A DNA stretch of 64,000 nucleotides from Cellulomonas hominis. GTDB taxonomy: Bacteria; Actinomycetota; Actinomycetes; Actinomycetales; Cellulomonadaceae. Made by a program: the position numbers and the translations under genes. The notes beneath the pieces were generated by a model. That model was not told the DNA's origin. It saw nothing but the letters and a program-made list of their open reading frames with translations, and did no database searches. Of the stretch, positions 33,435 to 41,906 are shown in pieces. The stretch is from contig NZ_JACHDN010000001.1 of the NCBI RefSeq assembly GCF_014201095.1, positions 4,092,001-4,156,000 of the forward strand. Direction: 5' to 3'. How positions within the stretch are numbered: the stretch's first letter is position 1; each line of letters opens with the position of its first letter.

Positions 33435-34385
33435 GTGCAGCCCATGCTCGCCACCCCTGCGGCCCAGGTCGGCGGCGCCGCGCGGCTCCCGTACGGCCCG
33501 GAGTGGCGGTTCGAGGTGAAGTGGGACGGGGTCCGCATCCTGGCCGAGCACACCGGCGACGGGCTGCGGCTCGTCGGCCGGAACGGCCGCGACGCGACCG
33601 CCGCGTACCCCGAGCTGGAGGCGCTCGCGGCGGCCCTCCCGCCGGGCACGGTGCTCGACGGCGAGGTGCTGGCCCTGCGCGACGGCGTGCCGTCGTTCGT
33701 GGCGCTGGCCGAGCGGATGCACGTGCGGGACCCGGCCCGGGCGGCGGCGCTGGCACGGCGGGTGCCGGTGTCGTACCTCGTGTTCGACGTGCCGGCGCTC
33801 GCGGGCACCGACCTGACCCGGCGGCCGTTCGCCGAGCGCCGCGCGGCGCTCGAGACCCTCGACCTCCCGGAGCCCGCCCGGCTGTCGCCCGTGTACGACG
33901 ACGGCCCGCTGATCTGGGCGGCCACCCGGGCGCAGGGCCTGGAGGGCGTCGTGGCGAAGCGCGCGACCTCGACCTACCAGGCGGGGCGCCGGTCGGCGGA
34001 CTGGGTCAAGGCCGTGCACCACCGCACCCGCGCCGCGCTGGTCGGCGGCTGGCGGCCGGAGAGCACCGGCAGCGGCCGGCTGGGCGCGGTGCTGCTCGGC
34101 GCGCCGGACGCGGACGGCGGGCTGCGCTTCCTGTGCCGGGCGGGCAGCGGCCTCGCGGGCGCGGCCGCCCGGGACCTGGCCGCCGTGCTGGCGCCGCTGA
34201 CGGCGGACGCGTCCCCGTTCGCCGAGCGCCTCGAGCCGGTGGACGTCCGCGGCAGCGTGTGGGTGCGGCCCGAGGTCGTGCTCGACGTGCGGTACCTGAC
34301 CCGCACCCCGTCCGGCCGGCTCCGGCAGCCGGTGATCCGCGGCCGGCGGACCGACGTCGGCCCCGACCCGTGGGAGGCCCCGTGA
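33435..34385 (+). CDS. ligD: ATP-dependent DNA ligase, LigD ligase domain
   Basis: 316 residues, GTG 33435 (ATG at 33444 possible). Nucleotidyltransferase ligase core: motif I FEVKWDGVRIL with the AMP-binding Lys, III DGEVLAL, IV LEGVVAKR, V WVKAVH, and OB-fold VLDVRYLTRTPSGRLRQPVIRGRR. It seals nicks at double-strand break ends with ATP. This ORF holds only the ligase domain, whereas mycobacterial LigD is one polypeptide with polymerase, phosphoesterase and ligase. The stop overlaps the next gene (polymerase domain) by 4 bp. Confidence 0.92.
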   Translation: MQPMLATPAAQVGGAARLPYGPEWRFEVKWDGVRILAEHTGDGLRLVGRNGRDATAAYPELEALAAALPPGTVLDGEVLALRDGVPSFVALAERMHVRDPARAAALARRVPVSYLVFDVPALAGTDLTRRPFAERRAALETLDLPEPARLSPVYDDGPLIWAATRAQGLEGVVAKRATSTYQAGRRSADWVKAVHHRTRAALVGGWRPESTGSGRLGAVLLGAPDADGGLRFLCRAGSGLAGAAARDLAAVLAPLTADASPFAERLEPVDVRGSVWVRPEVVLDVRYLTRTPSGRLRQPVIRGRRTDVGPDPWEAP

Positions 34386-35275
34386 CCGAGCAGCCGCAGT
34401 CCGTCCGGGTGGGCGACCGGGACGTCCGCCTGACGCACCTGGACCGGGTGCTGTACCCGGCGACCGGCACGACCAAGGCCGAGGCCGTGGACTACGTGGT
34501 GCGCGCGGCGCCCGCGCTGCTGGCGCAGCTGAAGGACCGCCCGGTCACCCGGATCCGGTTCCCCGAGGGCGTCGGCGGCGAGCGGTTCTTCGAGAAGAAC
34601 ACCCCGCGGGGCGCCCCGTCCTGGCTGCGGCGGCAGACGCTGCGCGCAGCCCCGGGAGCCGAGGACGAGGGCAAGGAGCTCGACCTGCCGTTCCTGGACG
34701 ACGTCGCGGGGCTGGTGTGGGCGACCAACGGCGGCGCGCTCGAGCTGCACACGCCCCAGTGGCGGGTCGGGCCGCGCGGCGGCGTCCGGAACCCCGACCG
34801 GTTCGTGGTCGACCTGGACCCGGGCGCGCCGGCCGGGCTCGCGGAGTGCGCGCGGGTGGCGCACCTGGTCGCGGACCGGCTGCGCGCCGACGGGCTGACG
34901 ACGACGGTCCCGGTGACCTCCGGCAGCAAGGGCCTGCAGCTCTACGCGCCGCTGGACGGCCGCCGCACCGCGATGGAGGTCCGGCAGTACGCGCGGGACC
35001 TGGCGTACGAGCTCGCCGCGGCGCACCCCGACCTCGTGGTGGCCGTGCAGCGCAAGGACGCGCGCGGGGGGCGGGTGCTGGTGGACTGGTCGCAGAACCA
35101 CCCGGCGAAGACCACGATCACGCCGTACTCGCTGCGCGGCCGGGAGCGCCCGGCGGTGGCGGCGCCGCGGTCGTGGGACGAGATCGGGCCGGACCTGAGC
35201 CAGCTCTCCCCCGCCGAGGTGCTCGCGCGCCTCGACGCCGACGGCGACCCTTTCGCGCGCGCCGGCGGGGCCTGA
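34382..35275 (+). CDS. ligD: LigD polymerase domain (primase-like, stand-alone)
   Basis: 297 residues, GTG 34382. AEP-type polymerase/primase core: LTHLDRVLYPATGTTKAEAVDYVVRAAPALLAQLKDRPVTRIRFPEGV, FEKNTPRGAPSWL, WATNGGALELHTPQWR, FVVDLDPG (catalytic Asp pair), VPVTSGSKGLQLYAPL, and KTTITPYSLRGRERPAVAAPRSWDEI. It fills or extends gaps at break ends, with a preference for ribonucleotides in related enzymes. GTGA overlap with the ligase gene shows a single operon. No 3'-phosphoesterase domain is in either gene. Confidence 0.9.
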   Translation: MTEQPQSVRVGDRDVRLTHLDRVLYPATGTTKAEAVDYVVRAAPALLAQLKDRPVTRIRFPEGVGGERFFEKNTPRGAPSWLRRQTLRAAPGAEDEGKELDLPFLDDVAGLVWATNGGALELHTPQWRVGPRGGVRNPDRFVVDLDPGAPAGLAECARVAHLVADRLRADGLTTTVPVTSGSKGLQLYAPLDGRRTAMEVRQYARDLAYELAAAHPDLVVAVQRKDARGGRVLVDWSQNHPAKTTITPYSLRGRERPAVAAPRSWDEIGPDLSQLSPAEVLARLDADGDPFARAGGA

Positions 35276-35375
35276 GCGGGCGCCTCACCTGCGATTGCGG
35301 ACCCGCGCGGGTTGCGGCAGCGTGGAGGGCGGACGGCGTCGCCGGACGCCGAGGACGTCACGAGGAGGACATGCC

Positions 35376-35960
35376 ATGGCTCGCCGCACGGAACTGCCGA
35401 AGTACACCGTCCCGTCGCTCACGGTCGAGGACGGCGCGGCGGTGGCCGCGGTCCTGCAGAAGCGGCTGAACGCCCTGAACGACCTGGCCCTCACCCTCAA
35501 GCACATCCACTGGAACGTCACCGGCCCGCACTTCATCGCGGTGCACGAGATGATCGACCCGCAGGTGGACGCGGTGCGCGCGATGGTCGACGCGATCGCC
35601 GAGCGCATCGCCACCCTCGGCGTCGCGCCGGTGGGCACGCCGGGCGCGCTGGTCGCGGACCGCACCTGGGACGACTACTCCATCGGCCGGGCAGGTGCCA
35701 TCGAGCACCTGGGCGCTCTCGACGAGGTCTACGTCGGCGTCATCGAGGACCACCGCAAGGCCGCGGACGACACCGAGGACCTGGACACGGTCACGAACGA
35801 CCTGCTCATCGGGCACCTGCACGAGCTCGAGCTGTTCCACTGGTTCGTCCGGGCGCACCTGGAGTCGGCCGGCGGCGAGCTGAGCACCCACGGCGCCACC
35901 ACCGAGAAGGCCGCCGCCCGCAGCGCCGGCAAGGCCGCGAAGCAGGCCGAGGACCGCTGA
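35376..35960 (+). CDS. dps: Dps-family ferritin-like DNA-protection protein
   Basis: 194 residues. Ferritin-like helix bundle: VAAVLQKRLNALNDLALTLKHIHWNVTGPHFIAVHEMIDPQVDAVRAMVDAIAERIATLGVAP, with ferroxidase residues H-W, H, D spread across helices; then DVTNDLLIGHLHELELFHWFVRAHLE. C-terminal tail KAAARSAGKAAKQAEDR is basic, suited to DNA binding. It oxidises and stores Fe2+ and shields DNA under stress. AGGAGG-type RBS (GAGGAGG) at about 35362-35368 fixes the ATG at 35376. A hairpin terminator follows. Confidence 0.93.
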   Translation: MARRTELPKYTVPSLTVEDGAAVAAVLQKRLNALNDLALTLKHIHWNVTGPHFIAVHEMIDPQVDAVRAMVDAIAERIATLGVAPVGTPGALVADRTWDDYSIGRAGAIEHLGALDEVYVGVIEDHRKAADDTEDLDTVTNDLLIGHLHELELFHWFVRAHLESAGGELSTHGATTEKAAARSAGKAAKQAEDR

Positions 35961-35986
35961 GCCGCGAGGCTCGGCCGCGAGACGCC

Positions 35987-36020
35987 GAGGCCCCGGTCAC
36001 CAGGGGGTGACCGGGGCCTC
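35987..36020 (+). terminator. Dps gene terminator hairpin
   Basis: GAGGCCCCGGTCACC and GGTGACCGGGGCCTC are perfect 15-bp complements with a 4-nt loop, starting 27 nt after the dps stop. No T-run follows. It also lies at the 3' end of the convergent hypothetical gene 36052-36261. Confidence 0.85.
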
Positions 36021-36051
36021 GTGCTGTGCGCGGGCGGCGCGGGCGGCCGGC

Positions 36052-36261
36052 TCAGAGCCGCTCGGGCTCGTCCCAGTCGTCGGAGGCGGCGATGGCCTCG
36101 TCGTCGGGCAGCAGCTCGCTGTCCCGCAGCGACCGGGGCGCGCCGGTGGGGTCGCCGCCGGAGCGGGCGTCCTGGGCGCGGAGCTCGGCCTCGGAGGCGC
36201 GGGGCTCGGCGAGGTGCTCGGCGGCGGGGTCGGAGGTGAGGTTCCGGGGGCGGGTGGTCAT
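36052..36261 (-). CDS. Small acidic hypothetical protein
   Basis: 69 residues, ATG 36261. Very acidic (SELLPDDEAIAASDDWDEPERL at the end, kept short here) and likely disordered. No fold or known family seen. It converges on dps across the terminator at 35987-36020. Gene-like because it opens with MTTRPRNLTSDPAAEHL, has strong start context and uses the local codon pattern. Nothing can be said about its role. Confidence 0.5.
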   Translation of the reverse strand: MTTRPRNLTSDPAAEHLAEPRASEAELRAQDARSGGDPTGAPRSLRDSELLPDDEAIAASDDWDEPERL

Positions 36262-36320
36262 AGTCCCGGTTGTACCCCGATCCCGCGGCCCCGACCACCC
36301 GGGAGGGCGCCCCGGCGCGG

Positions 36321-37472
36321 TCACCCGCCGGCGAGCGTCCGCGCCCACTCCCCGAGCGCCGACGGGACGGTGAGGACCGCGGCCCACCCGAGCGCGAGCT
36401 GGAGCAGCGCGGCTCCGACCACGAGCGCCCGCCGGCGCGCGCTCGGCGCCCGGGGCGCCAGCAGCAGGACGTACAGCGCGGCGAGCACGACGTAGGTCTG
36501 GCCGGCGGCCTCGCGGAGCCCGAGCCACAGCGAGAGGTACAGACCGACCAGGGCGATGCCGGGGGCGATGAGCGACCACGGGTCCCGGACGGCGCGCAGC
36601 ACGCACGCGATCAGCACCAGCGGGCTCACCAGCAGCGCGAGGGACACCTGCTGCGCCGCGGCGACCGCGGACGCGGCCACCCCGCCCGGGAACCAGCCGT
36701 CGGCCGCCGCGTGCCCCAGCCCGCCCAGCGGGTCGGCGGCGAACCACCACGACACGTACAGCCAGAACAGCACGGCCGCGACCGCGGGGAACAGCAGCAC
36801 CGCCACCGTCGCGCTGTGCGCGCCCCGTCCCTCCTGCCCGGCGCGGCGCGCGAAGAACGGTGCCGCGGCGCCCAGCGTGAGCGCGTACAGCCAGGCCCCG
36901 GGGTCGACCATGACGGCGACGCCGAGCGCGAGGCCGGCGCGGAACCCGGCCTCGGTGGACCGCTGCTCGACGAAGGACGCGATGCCGTCGAGCGCCAGCA
37001 CGAGCAGCGCGATGCCGAGCAGGGACTCCAGGTCGTTGGCCGCGAGGTAGTACAGCGGCGGGGCGAGCACGAAGATGCCCATCACCGCGGCGGTGGCCCA
37101 CGCCCCCAGGCCCTCGCGCACCAGGACGCCGGCGAGCCGCTGCAGCGTGAAGCCCAGCACGGCCGCGGCGAGCAGGTTCATGAGGAACGGGCTGCCGCCG
37201 AGCAGCGAGGACAGGGCCGCCGACAGCGGCGGGAAGACCTCGGCCGTCCAGCCGAGCGACGTGTCGCCCCACTGCACGAGGTCGCCCCGCGCGGCCAGCG
37301 CCTCGTTCGCGGTGGCCGTCCACGGCGAGCCCTGCGACACCAGGGCGACGAGCACGTACGGCAGCGCGAACGCGGCCCGGGTCAGCCACCGGGCCGCCGG
37401 GTGCACCGGCCAGACGTCAGCCGCGGCCCGCCGGGACCGGGTGCGGGGCAGCGGCGAGACCAGTGAGGCCAT
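36321..37472 (-). CDS. Polytopic membrane protein, possible glycan partner of the GT2
   Basis: 383 residues with about ten TM helices (FALPYVLVALVSQG, LLAAAVLGFTL, AAVMGIFVLAPPLYYLA, and more). The first external loop has acidic residues (RGDLVQWGDTSLGWTAEVFPP), as in GT-C type glycosyltransferases, but this is only a pattern. Not recognised as a known family. The ATG at 37472 lies inside the 3' end of the GT2 gene (56 bp overlap) on the same strand, so the two are an operon and the function probably concerns the same polymer. Confidence 0.6.
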   Translation of the reverse strand: MASLVSPLPRTRSRRAAADVWPVHPAARWLTRAAFALPYVLVALVSQGSPWTATANEALAARGDLVQWGDTSLGWTAEVFPPLSAALSSLLGGSPFLMNLLAAAVLGFTLQRLAGVLVREGLGAWATAAVMGIFVLAPPLYYLAANDLESLLGIALLVLALDGIASFVEQRSTEAGFRAGLALGVAVMVDPGAWLYALTLGAAAPFFARRAGQEGRGAHSATVAVLLFPAVAAVLFWLYVSWWFAADPLGGLGHAAADGWFPGGVAASAVAAAQQVSLALLVSPLVLIACVLRAVRDPWSLIAPGIALVGLYLSLWLGLREAAGQTYVVLAALYVLLLAPRAPSARRRALVVGAALLQLALGWAAVLTVPSALGEWARTLAGG

Positions 37473-39291
37473 GTGCGGTCTTCTCCCAGTAGTGCGGCTT
37501 CGTGACGAGCTGCCAGAGCGCCTTGTACGCGGCGACGGAGTGCAGCAGCCAGTACGCCGGGTTCGCGATCCCCCACAGGACCAGGCCGTACCGGCGGCGC
37601 TTGAACGCGCCCATCATCGAGACGTAGATCATCAGGGCGCTGCCGACGCCCAGGTTGAACAGGGACAGCCAGAGCACCCACCCGGGGAACAGGAACGACA
37701 GCTGCTCCGGCTCCAGCAGCAGGGACGCCAGGAACACGGCGTACAGCAGCGGCACCGCGAGGAAGGTGGCGGGCGTGCCGCCGACCAGGAACAGGAACGA
37801 CAGCGTCTGCCGCAGCCCCGCGACGCGGACCAGCCGGAACGGGTGCCGCAGGTGCACGAGCGTGGTCTGCATGTAGCCCTTGATCCACCGGGACCGCTGC
37901 CGGACGAAGTTCGGGTACGAGGTGTTCGCCTCCTCGTACGTGGTGGAGTCGATCACCCCGACCCGCATCCCCTCGGCGGACGCGCGGATGCCGAGGTCGG
38001 CGTCCTCGGTGACGTTGTACGGGTCCCACCCGCCGAGCCGGCGCAGCCCGCTGACCCGGAAGTGGTTCGACGTGCCCCCGAGCGGGATCGCGAGCCGGTT
38101 GTACTCCAGGCCCGGCAGCATGTAGTCGAACCAGAACGAGTACTCGAGGGTGAACATCCGGGTGAGGGCGTTCTCCTCGGCGTTGAAGTAGTTCAGCGCC
38201 GCCTGCACGCAGACCAGGTCCTCGCCGGCGTCGCGGAACGCCAGGACGGCCTTCTTGAGCTGGTCGGGCTCCGGCTTGTCCTCGGCGTCGAAGATCACGA
38301 GGTACTCCCCCGTGGCGAACTCCAGCCCGACGTTGCACGCCTTCGGCTTGGTCTGCGGGGCGCCCGCGGGCACGGTGATGAACCGGAAGTGCGCCGGCGG
38401 GTGCGCGGCCTCGGCGGCCGCCCGGGTCTCGGTGTCGTCCTCCTCCACGAGGATCAGCACCTCGAGCAGGTGCGCCGGGTAGTCGAGCGCCCCGAGGTTC
38501 CCGATGAGGTTCGCGACGATGTTCGCCTCCTTGTACACGGGGACGAGCACCGTGTAGCGGGGCAGCTCGTGGTCCGGCAGCGCGGCGAGGCGGGCGGGGT
38601 CGGTGCGCGTGACGTGCTCCATGCGCGCCCCGCGCAGCGACGCCCAGAACTTGAACCCGGTGCCGACGAGGAAGGCGAACCCGACGAGGACGGACAGCGT
38701 GACGACCACCAGGCGCAGGTCCGCCACCGCCGCGAGCACCACCAGCACGAGCGCGACGACGAGGGCGACCCGCTGCCACGGCACGAGCACGGTGCGCGCG
38801 GACTGGTCCGGCGAGCGACCCCACAGACCCAGGCTCGCGCGGTCCCGGAGGTCCGTCCCGTAGCGCTCGAGCACCGCCTGCTGCAGCTCCCCGCGGTCGG
38901 CCAGGACGAGGAAGGGCTCCTCGCCGAGCGCCGCGGCGATCCGGGCGCGCAGGTCCGGCGTCGGCTCGTCGGTGACGGCGACCACCGGTACGCCGTCGCC
39001 GCGCCGCTCCAGGGGCAGCCAGCCCTCCGCGAGCAGGTCGCCGACGTCGAGCCCCGGGACGTCCGGCGCGTCCGCCGACCGGGTCGGTGACGCGTACGGC
39101 AGCCCCCACAGGTCGGCGAGCGCCCGGGTCAGCTGCACGGAGTCCAGCGCGCCGATCGCGATGAGCACGTCCCCGATGCGCGCCCCCGACTCGGCCGCCA
39201 CCCGCTGCGCGGCGTCCAGGGTGGCCTTGCCCACCAGCCCCCGGTCGACCAGGTGGTCGCCGACCCGCCGCTCCTGCTGGTGCCGTGCCAC
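37417..39291 (-). CDS. GT2 glycosyltransferase with N-terminal MshEN domain
   Basis: 624 residues, GTG 39291. Residues about 8-60 match the MshEN cyclic-di-GMP-binding fold: two motifs, RVGDHLVDRGLVGKATLDAAQ and RIGDVLIAIGALDSVQLTRAL. TMs near 160-200 follow. The GT2 core has LVPVYKEANIVANLI, EEDDTETR, IFDAEDKPEP (DxD), VTEDADLG, and QRSRWIKGYMQT (QxxRW), as in processive cellulose or hyaluronan synthases, then four or more C-terminal TMs. It should polymerise a beta-glycan from nucleotide-sugars and extrude it. The EAL-DICT gene is divergent 138 bp away, which fits cyclic-di-GMP control. Confidence 0.85.
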   Translation of the reverse strand: MARHQQERRVGDHLVDRGLVGKATLDAAQRVAAESGARIGDVLIAIGALDSVQLTRALADLWGLPYASPTRSADAPDVPGLDVGDLLAEGWLPLERRGDGVPVVAVTDEPTPDLRARIAAALGEEPFLVLADRGELQQAVLERYGTDLRDRASLGLWGRSPDQSARTVLVPWQRVALVVALVLVVLAAVADLRLVVVTLSVLVGFAFLVGTGFKFWASLRGARMEHVTRTDPARLAALPDHELPRYTVLVPVYKEANIVANLIGNLGALDYPAHLLEVLILVEEDDTETRAAAEAAHPPAHFRFITVPAGAPQTKPKACNVGLEFATGEYLVIFDAEDKPEPDQLKKAVLAFRDAGEDLVCVQAALNYFNAEENALTRMFTLEYSFWFDYMLPGLEYNRLAIPLGGTSNHFRVSGLRRLGGWDPYNVTEDADLGIRASAEGMRVGVIDSTTYEEANTSYPNFVRQRSRWIKGYMQTTLVHLRHPFRLVRVAGLRQTLSFLFLVGGTPATFLAVPLLYAVFLASLLLEPEQLSFLFPGWVLWLSLFNLGVGSALMIYVSMMGAFKRRRYGLVLWGIANPAYWLLHSVAAYKALWQLVTKPHYWEKTAHGLTGLAAAPHPVPAGRG

Positions 39292-39429
39292 GTACCCCTC
39301 CGTCCCCCGTGCGCCGGGTGCCACCCGGTCCGGCGGCCACGCTACCGATCGGCCACCGGGGCCGCCTCTGCAGGAAAGCGATCCGACCAGGACGTTCAGA
39401 CCCGGGCGCACCCGGCCGATGGGAAGGGG

Positions 39430-40716
39430 GTGACCGTCCTGTCCGAGCCGCGTCGCCGGGGGCGGGTGCCCGTGCCCGAGCTGCTGCGCTCCGGGAGCGT
39501 GCACTGCGTCTACCAGCCCGTGGTCGAGCTCGCGACCGGCGAGGTCCTCGGCCGCGAGGCGCTGCTGCGCACCCCCGAGGGCTCCGGATGGGACTCGCCG
39601 CTGGACGTGCTGGACGCCGCCGAGTCCGCGGGGCTGCTGGGCGAGCTGGAGCGCGCGTCCATCTCGCGGGCGCTCGCGGACGCCGCCCGGGCGTCGGGCG
39701 GGGCGTCGCACACGCTGTTCCTCAACATCGAGCCGCGCACGCTGTCCCGGCACCTGCCGCTGGTGCTCGAGACGCTGGCCCGCCGGGACCCGCACGTGCG
39801 GGTCGTCGTCGAGGTCACCGAGCGGGCGCTCGCGCACGACCCGGCCGGGATGCTGGACGCCGCCGCACGGCTGCGCGCCGCGGGCTGCGCGATCGCGCTG
39901 GACGACGTCGGCGCGGTCCCCGAGTCCCTGGCCTTCATCCCGCTGCTGGCGCCCGAGGTCATCAAGCTGGACCTGCAGCTGCTGCGGACGCTCGAGGACC
40001 CGGAGACGATCACCGTGGCCGGCGCCGTGCGCGCCCGCGCCGAGGCGACCGGCGCGCGGGTGGTGGCCGAGGGCATCGAGACCCGCGAGGACCTCACCCG
40101 GGCCCTCGTGCTCGGCGCCGACCTCGGCCAGGGCTGGTACCTCGGCCGTCCGCAGCGCGCGCTGCCCGCCGGTGACCGGCACGCCGGGCGGCTCCCCCGC
40201 CCGCACGCCCCGCTCGGCGGCGACGCCACGCCGTTCGAGATGGTGGCCGCCCGCCGGGACGTCCGGCTCGCCCCGAAGCACCTGCTGCTGCCGCTGTCCC
40301 GCACCCTGGAGGTCGCCGCTGTCGCGCACCGCGTGCCGCCGCTGGTCCTCGGCGCGTTCCAGGACGCGCGGTACTTCGGCGGCCGGTCCGCCCGCCGGTA
40401 CGGCCGGCTCGCCGAGCGGCTGCCGTTCGTGGGGGCGTTGGGGTCCGGGGAGGTCGCCGACCTGCCCGGCGGGGTGCGCTGGGCCGCCCTGGACCCGGCC
40501 GAGCCGCTCGCGCGGGAGTGGGCCGTCGTCGTGCTCGGCGCCCACGAGTCGGTCGCCCTCGTCGCCCGCGAGGTGCGCGCCGCGCCGGACGCCGCCCCGG
40601 GCAGCCGGGTCGACGCCGCGCGGGAGTTCGAGTTCGCGGTGACGCACGAGCACGGGCTCGTCGCGCGCGCCGCCCAGGCCCTGCTGCGCCGGTTCGGCGC
40701 CGACTCGCGGGCGTGA
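39430..40716 (+). CDS. EAL-domain phosphodiesterase with DICT domain
   Basis: 428 residues, GTG 39430. EAL domain 20-250: YQPVVELATGEVLGREALLRT, LFLNIEPRTL, VVEVTERAL, CAIALDDVGAVPES (DDFG-like), EVIKLDLQLLR, VVAEGIET and GQGWYLGRP. Catalytic residues are retained, so it likely hydrolyses cyclic-di-GMP. From about 262 is a DICT domain (FEMVAARRDVRLAPKHLLLPLSRTLE, FQDARYFGGRSARRY, VVVLGAHESVALVARE), which senses light or another signal in fusion with EAL/GGDEF. Neighbour: the MshEN-GT2 gene (divergent, 138 bp apart). Confidence 0.85.
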   Translation: MTVLSEPRRRGRVPVPELLRSGSVHCVYQPVVELATGEVLGREALLRTPEGSGWDSPLDVLDAAESAGLLGELERASISRALADAARASGGASHTLFLNIEPRTLSRHLPLVLETLARRDPHVRVVVEVTERALAHDPAGMLDAAARLRAAGCAIALDDVGAVPESLAFIPLLAPEVIKLDLQLLRTLEDPETITVAGAVRARAEATGARVVAEGIETREDLTRALVLGADLGQGWYLGRPQRALPAGDRHAGRLPRPHAPLGGDATPFEMVAARRDVRLAPKHLLLPLSRTLEVAAVAHRVPPLVLGAFQDARYFGGRSARRYGRLAERLPFVGALGSGEVADLPGGVRWAALDPAEPLAREWAVVVLGAHESVALVAREVRAAPDAAPGSRVDAAREFEFAVTHEHGLVARAAQALLRRFGADSRA

Positions 40717-40741
40717 CGCACCGGGCCTAGGTTCGGCTGGC

Positions 40742-41893
40742 ATGACGGGTCCCGCGCTCGGCCGGCTCCCGGACGCCGCCCGCGAGCGGCTGCCCGCGGA
40801 CGCCGAGCGCCTGCTCCGGTACGCGCGCCACGAGACCCCGACCGGTGACACCGCCCGGCTGGACGCCCTGGCCGGCGTGCTGGTCGCCGACGGCCGGTCC
40901 GCCGGGTTCCGCGGCGGGCGGGTGCCGACCGCCGACCGCGCCGCCGGCGACGCCGTGCTGCTGGACCTGCCGGGGCGCGGACCGCGGGCGGGGCGCGATC
41001 CGGCGCTGCTGCTCGCGCACCACGACACCGTGCACGCCGTCGGCGCGGTGCCCGTGCGCCGGGACGGCGACGTCGTGCACGGGCCGGGGACCTACGACAT
41101 GAAGGCCGGGATCGTCGTGGCCCTCGCCGCCGCGGCGCTGCTGCGCGACCTGCGGCTCGACCACCGACCGGTGCGGCTGCTGATCACGCCCGACGAGGAG
41201 GTCGGGTCGCCGGCGTCGGCCGGGCTGGTCCGCGACGCCGCCGCGGCGGCCGGCTACGTGCTGGGGCTGGAGGCGCCGGGGGCGCACGGCGGGCTGAAGA
41301 CCGCCCGGCGCGGGTCGACCCGGCTGCGGCTGCACGTCACGGGCGTCGCTGCGCACGCGGCGGTGGACCCGGACGCCGGGGTGTCCGCGACCGACGAGCT
41401 GGTGGACCAGCTGCTGGCCGCCCGGCGGTACCTCGACCGGCACCCGACCGTCCTCGCCAACGTCGGGACCGTCGTCGGCGGCACCCGGACCAACGTCGTC
41501 GCCGCGCACGCGCGGGCGGACCTGGGGCTGCGCTTCGTCACCGCCGACGCCGAGCGCGCCGTCCTGCGCCGGCTGACGGCGCCCGAGCCGGTGCGCGACG
41601 GCGCCGACGTGCGAGCCGAGGTGCTCTCCCGCCGCCCGCCCTGGGAGCCGGGGTCGGCGTCGGCCGCGCTGCTCGAGGCCGTCGCCGCCGCGGGGGTGCG
41701 CGTCGGGCAGGAGGTCACCGGCGCGCCCGCGCCCGGGGCGGCGGACACGAACCTCACCGGCGCGGCGGGGGTGCCGACGCTCGACGGGTTCGGCCCGCTC
41801 GGCGGCGGGGCGCACGCGGCGACCGAGCACGTGCGGCTGCCCTCGGTGGCGGACCGGGCCGCGCTGCTCGCCGCGGTCCTGCACGCCGTCTGA
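40742..41893 (+). CDS. M20-family metallopeptidase / aminoacylase
   Basis: 383 residues. Zinc-site residues of peptidase family M20: LLLAHHDTVHAVG (His-Asp), GPGTYDMKAGIVVALAA (bridging Asp), TPDEEVGS (Glu pair), VLGLEAPGAH, and C-terminal GGGAHAATEHV (His). Also the lid/dimerisation domain VAAHAAVDPDAGVSATDELVDQLLA. It hydrolyses amide bonds of dipeptides, N-acyl amino acids or a folate-type tail; the exact substrate is unknown. It follows EAL-DICT by 25 bp in the same direction. ATG 40742. Confidence 0.86.
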   Translation: MTGPALGRLPDAARERLPADAERLLRYARHETPTGDTARLDALAGVLVADGRSAGFRGGRVPTADRAAGDAVLLDLPGRGPRAGRDPALLLAHHDTVHAVGAVPVRRDGDVVHGPGTYDMKAGIVVALAAAALLRDLRLDHRPVRLLITPDEEVGSPASAGLVRDAAAAAGYVLGLEAPGAHGGLKTARRGSTRLRLHVTGVAAHAAVDPDAGVSATDELVDQLLAARRYLDRHPTVLANVGTVVGGTRTNVVAAHARADLGLRFVTADAERAVLRRLTAPEPVRDGADVRAEVLSRRPPWEPGSASAALLEAVAAAGVRVGQEVTGAPAPGAADTNLTGAAGVPTLDGFGPLGGGAHAATEHVRLPSVADRAALLAAVLHAV

Positions 41894-41906
41894 GGCTCCC
41901 GCGGGG

